From: Myxococcaceae bacterium
GTDB lineage: Bacteria; Myxococcota; Myxococcia; Myxococcales; Myxococcaceae
Reading direction: 5' to 3'
Length of the DNA stretch: 64,000 bases
Assembly (NCBI GenBank): GCA_019694575.1
Contig: JAIBBR010000007.1
Location: 1-64,000 of the forward strand
Part shown: positions 62,950-64,000 of the stretch, piece after piece
How positions within the stretch are numbered: position 1 is the first letter of the stretch
Layout: every line of letters starts with the position of its first letter
Notes under the pieces: model-generated
What the model was told of the DNA's origin: nothing
The model's database searches: none
What the model saw: only the letters and a program-made list of their open reading frames with translations
Made by a program: the position numbers and the translations under genes

Positions 62950-64000
62950 CTAAAGAAGTTGGTCTGCCGAGCCGTCGAGCAAAAGCGCTCCACCGACGAC
63001 GACTTTGTCGCCTGGCACGATGCCTGAAATGACTTGCACTTTGCCTTCAACGGGCTGAGCCACCACCACCGAGCGCCGCACGAAGGTAATGGGGTCTTGC
63101 TCGACGTACACCACCGAGTCTTTGCCGTCTTTTATCAACACCGCTTCGGTCGGCAGCGTGATGCCGCCTTCGAAAGATTCAATGCCCACGCGCCCAAACA
63201 TGCCCGGCCGTAGCACCGCGCTGCTGTTGTCGAGCGAAATGCGCACCGGCACCGTACGCATGCCGTTGGTTACTACCGTGCCAATCGACGTCACGCTGCC
63301 GAGCAGCGGCTCATGCACCGAGTTCAGCTCGACCGTCGCTTTTGCGCCTTCATGCACCAGCGCCAAGTCGCGCTCGAAAATGTCGGCGACAATCCACAAG
63401 GCTGAGGGGTCACCCACTTCGATGACGGGCTCGCCGCCGGGTTGTACCGCCGCTCCCACTGTCGCCGCTCGGCCCAACACCGTGCCGGCAATGGGCGCGC
63501 GCAGCACCACCGCCGTGCCGGCCCCGGCTCCCACGAAGAGCGCCGACGCTTGGGCCCGTGAAAATTCGGCTTCGGCTTCAGACAACTTGGTTTCTGCTTC
63601 GAGCTTCTCGCGCTCGCTGCCGACGCCTTGCTCCACCATGCGCTGCGTGCGCTGCAGTGCCACCCGCGCTTCTTTCAACCGTGCATCGGCGGTGGCCAGC
63701 GCGGTGCGGGCCGCGGCCGCTTCGGGGCAGTCGAGCGTGACGAGCGCGTCTCCCGGTTTCACTTTGTCTCCCGTCTTGACGTGCACCCGCTCAACCCGGC
63801 CGGCAAAGGGCGCGCCGAGCTGCGACATCGCGCCGTCTTTGAAGGCCACCCGGGCTGGCGCCTTGAGCACCGCCACCGTCTTGCTTGCGTTGACCGGTTC
63901 GACCGCGATGAACGGGCGCGACGCTTCTTTGATTTGCACCACCCCGTCTTGTTTGGGCTTGGCGTTGCCCGTGTAGGCCGCCGCCGGGGTTTCGGGCGAA
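62950..64000 (-). CDS. RND efflux periplasmic adaptor (HlyD/CzcB type), 5' end outside window
   Basis: The frame is open to the window edge (no stop in the last 58 bp; it reads on as SPETPAAAYTGNAKP), so the start and any signal peptide lie outside. At least 350 codons are visible. A lipoyl-like hairpin with coiled coil (APFAGRVERVHVKTGDKV, LKEARVALQRTQRMVEQ), a beta-barrel (DPSALWIVADIFERD) and membrane-proximal domain (PTEAVLIKDGKDSVVYVEQ) match membrane-fusion proteins. It bridges the RND pump and outer-membrane channel encoded downstream. Family assignment is firm; metal preference is inferred from the pump. Confidence 0.92.
   Translation of the reverse strand, partial: SPETPAAAYTGNAKPKQDGVVQIKEASRPFIAVEPVNASKTVAVLKAPARVAFKDGAMSQLGAPFAGRVERVHVKTGDKVKPGDALVTLDCPEAAAARTALATADARLKEARVALQRTQRMVEQGVGSEREKLEAETKLSEAEAEFSRAQASALFVGAGAGTAVVLRAPIAGTVLGRAATVGAAVQPGGEPVIEVGDPSALWIVADIFERDLALVHEGAKATVELNSVHEPLLGSVTSIGTVVTNGMRTVPVRISLDNSSAVLRPGMFGRVGIESFEGGITLPTEAVLIKDGKDSVVYVEQDPITFVRRSVVVAQPVEGKVQVISGIVPGDKVVVGGALLLDGSADQLL

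Overview
The window is a high-GC (roughly 60-65 % by eye) chromosomal segment from a Gram-negative bacterium, most likely a myxobacterium or close relative (phylum Myxococcota). The evidence is the density of two-component proteins (PAS/GAF hybrid kinases, a REC-EAL regulator, an NtrC-type regulator), a soluble Ser/Thr kinase, a secreted caspase-like protease encoded with a sigma factor, Cys-rich Gly/Asp lipoproteins, a multi-copy KGG stress protein and an RND efflux operon. I do not assign a genus. I find 55 protein-coding genes, no rRNA, tRNA, CRISPR array or transposase, and one small inverted-repeat-bounded element.

Layout. (1) 1-22.9 kb is a signalling supercluster. It holds a minus-strand NtrC regulator / PAS kinase / REC-EAL unit and a plus-strand run of CBS protein, receiver, STAS protein and REC-PP2C phosphatase that looks like a partner-switching pathway. 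It also holds stand-alone and degenerate receivers, a REC-kinase, a REC-PAS-kinase-REC protein, and a minus-strand operon of three-receiver hybrid kinase, CheR, CheB, REC-kinase and single receiver. A lipoprotein and an orphan gene of unusual composition are embedded in it. (2) 23.1-25.9 kb encodes envelope protein, endonuclease/phosphatase-fold lipoprotein and DUF1697 genes. (3) 26.1-30.5 kb is a translationally coupled sigma factor / zinc-finger membrane anti-sigma-like / caspase-barrel operon followed by a lipoprotein. (4) 30.5-41.5 kb holds a Rieske-reductase, lipoproteins, a MORN-like protein, a DUF218 protein, a YCII protein, a BNR-repeat protein coupled to a MoaD/ThiS-like protein, the KGG protein and a membrane partner, a DNA photolyase, a di-haem peroxidase-like protein and a VOC protein. 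(5) 41.6-53.9 kb holds a 1311-residue glucosidase-like fusion, a radical SAM protein, a methyltransferase, a DODA-type dioxygenase, a CoA-binding protein, a LysR regulator, VOC, DoxX and DUF1801 proteins and a Ser/Thr kinase. (6) 53.9-64.0 kb holds a further hybrid kinase, an unknown gene, an AHSA1-type protein and a CzcCBA-like metal efflux operon whose first gene leaves the window.

How the parts fit. Many kinases and receivers sit next to each other without obvious effector genes, so phosphorelay cross-connections are likely. The only visible outputs are the NtrC-like sigma-54 activator, the EAL phosphodiesterase, the CheB/CheR pair (no chemoreceptor, CheA or CheW nearby) and the PP2C/STAS switch. 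The observations I rate highest are the 188-bp element at 37919-38106 with 29-bp terminal inverted repeats that contains the photolyase stop codon; the sigma / anti-sigma / caspase-barrel operon; the BNR plus ubiquitin-like-fold pair; and the receiver lacking its phosphorylation site that overlaps the phosphatase gene antisense by 184 bp. All functions are inferred from motifs read by eye; no database search was run.
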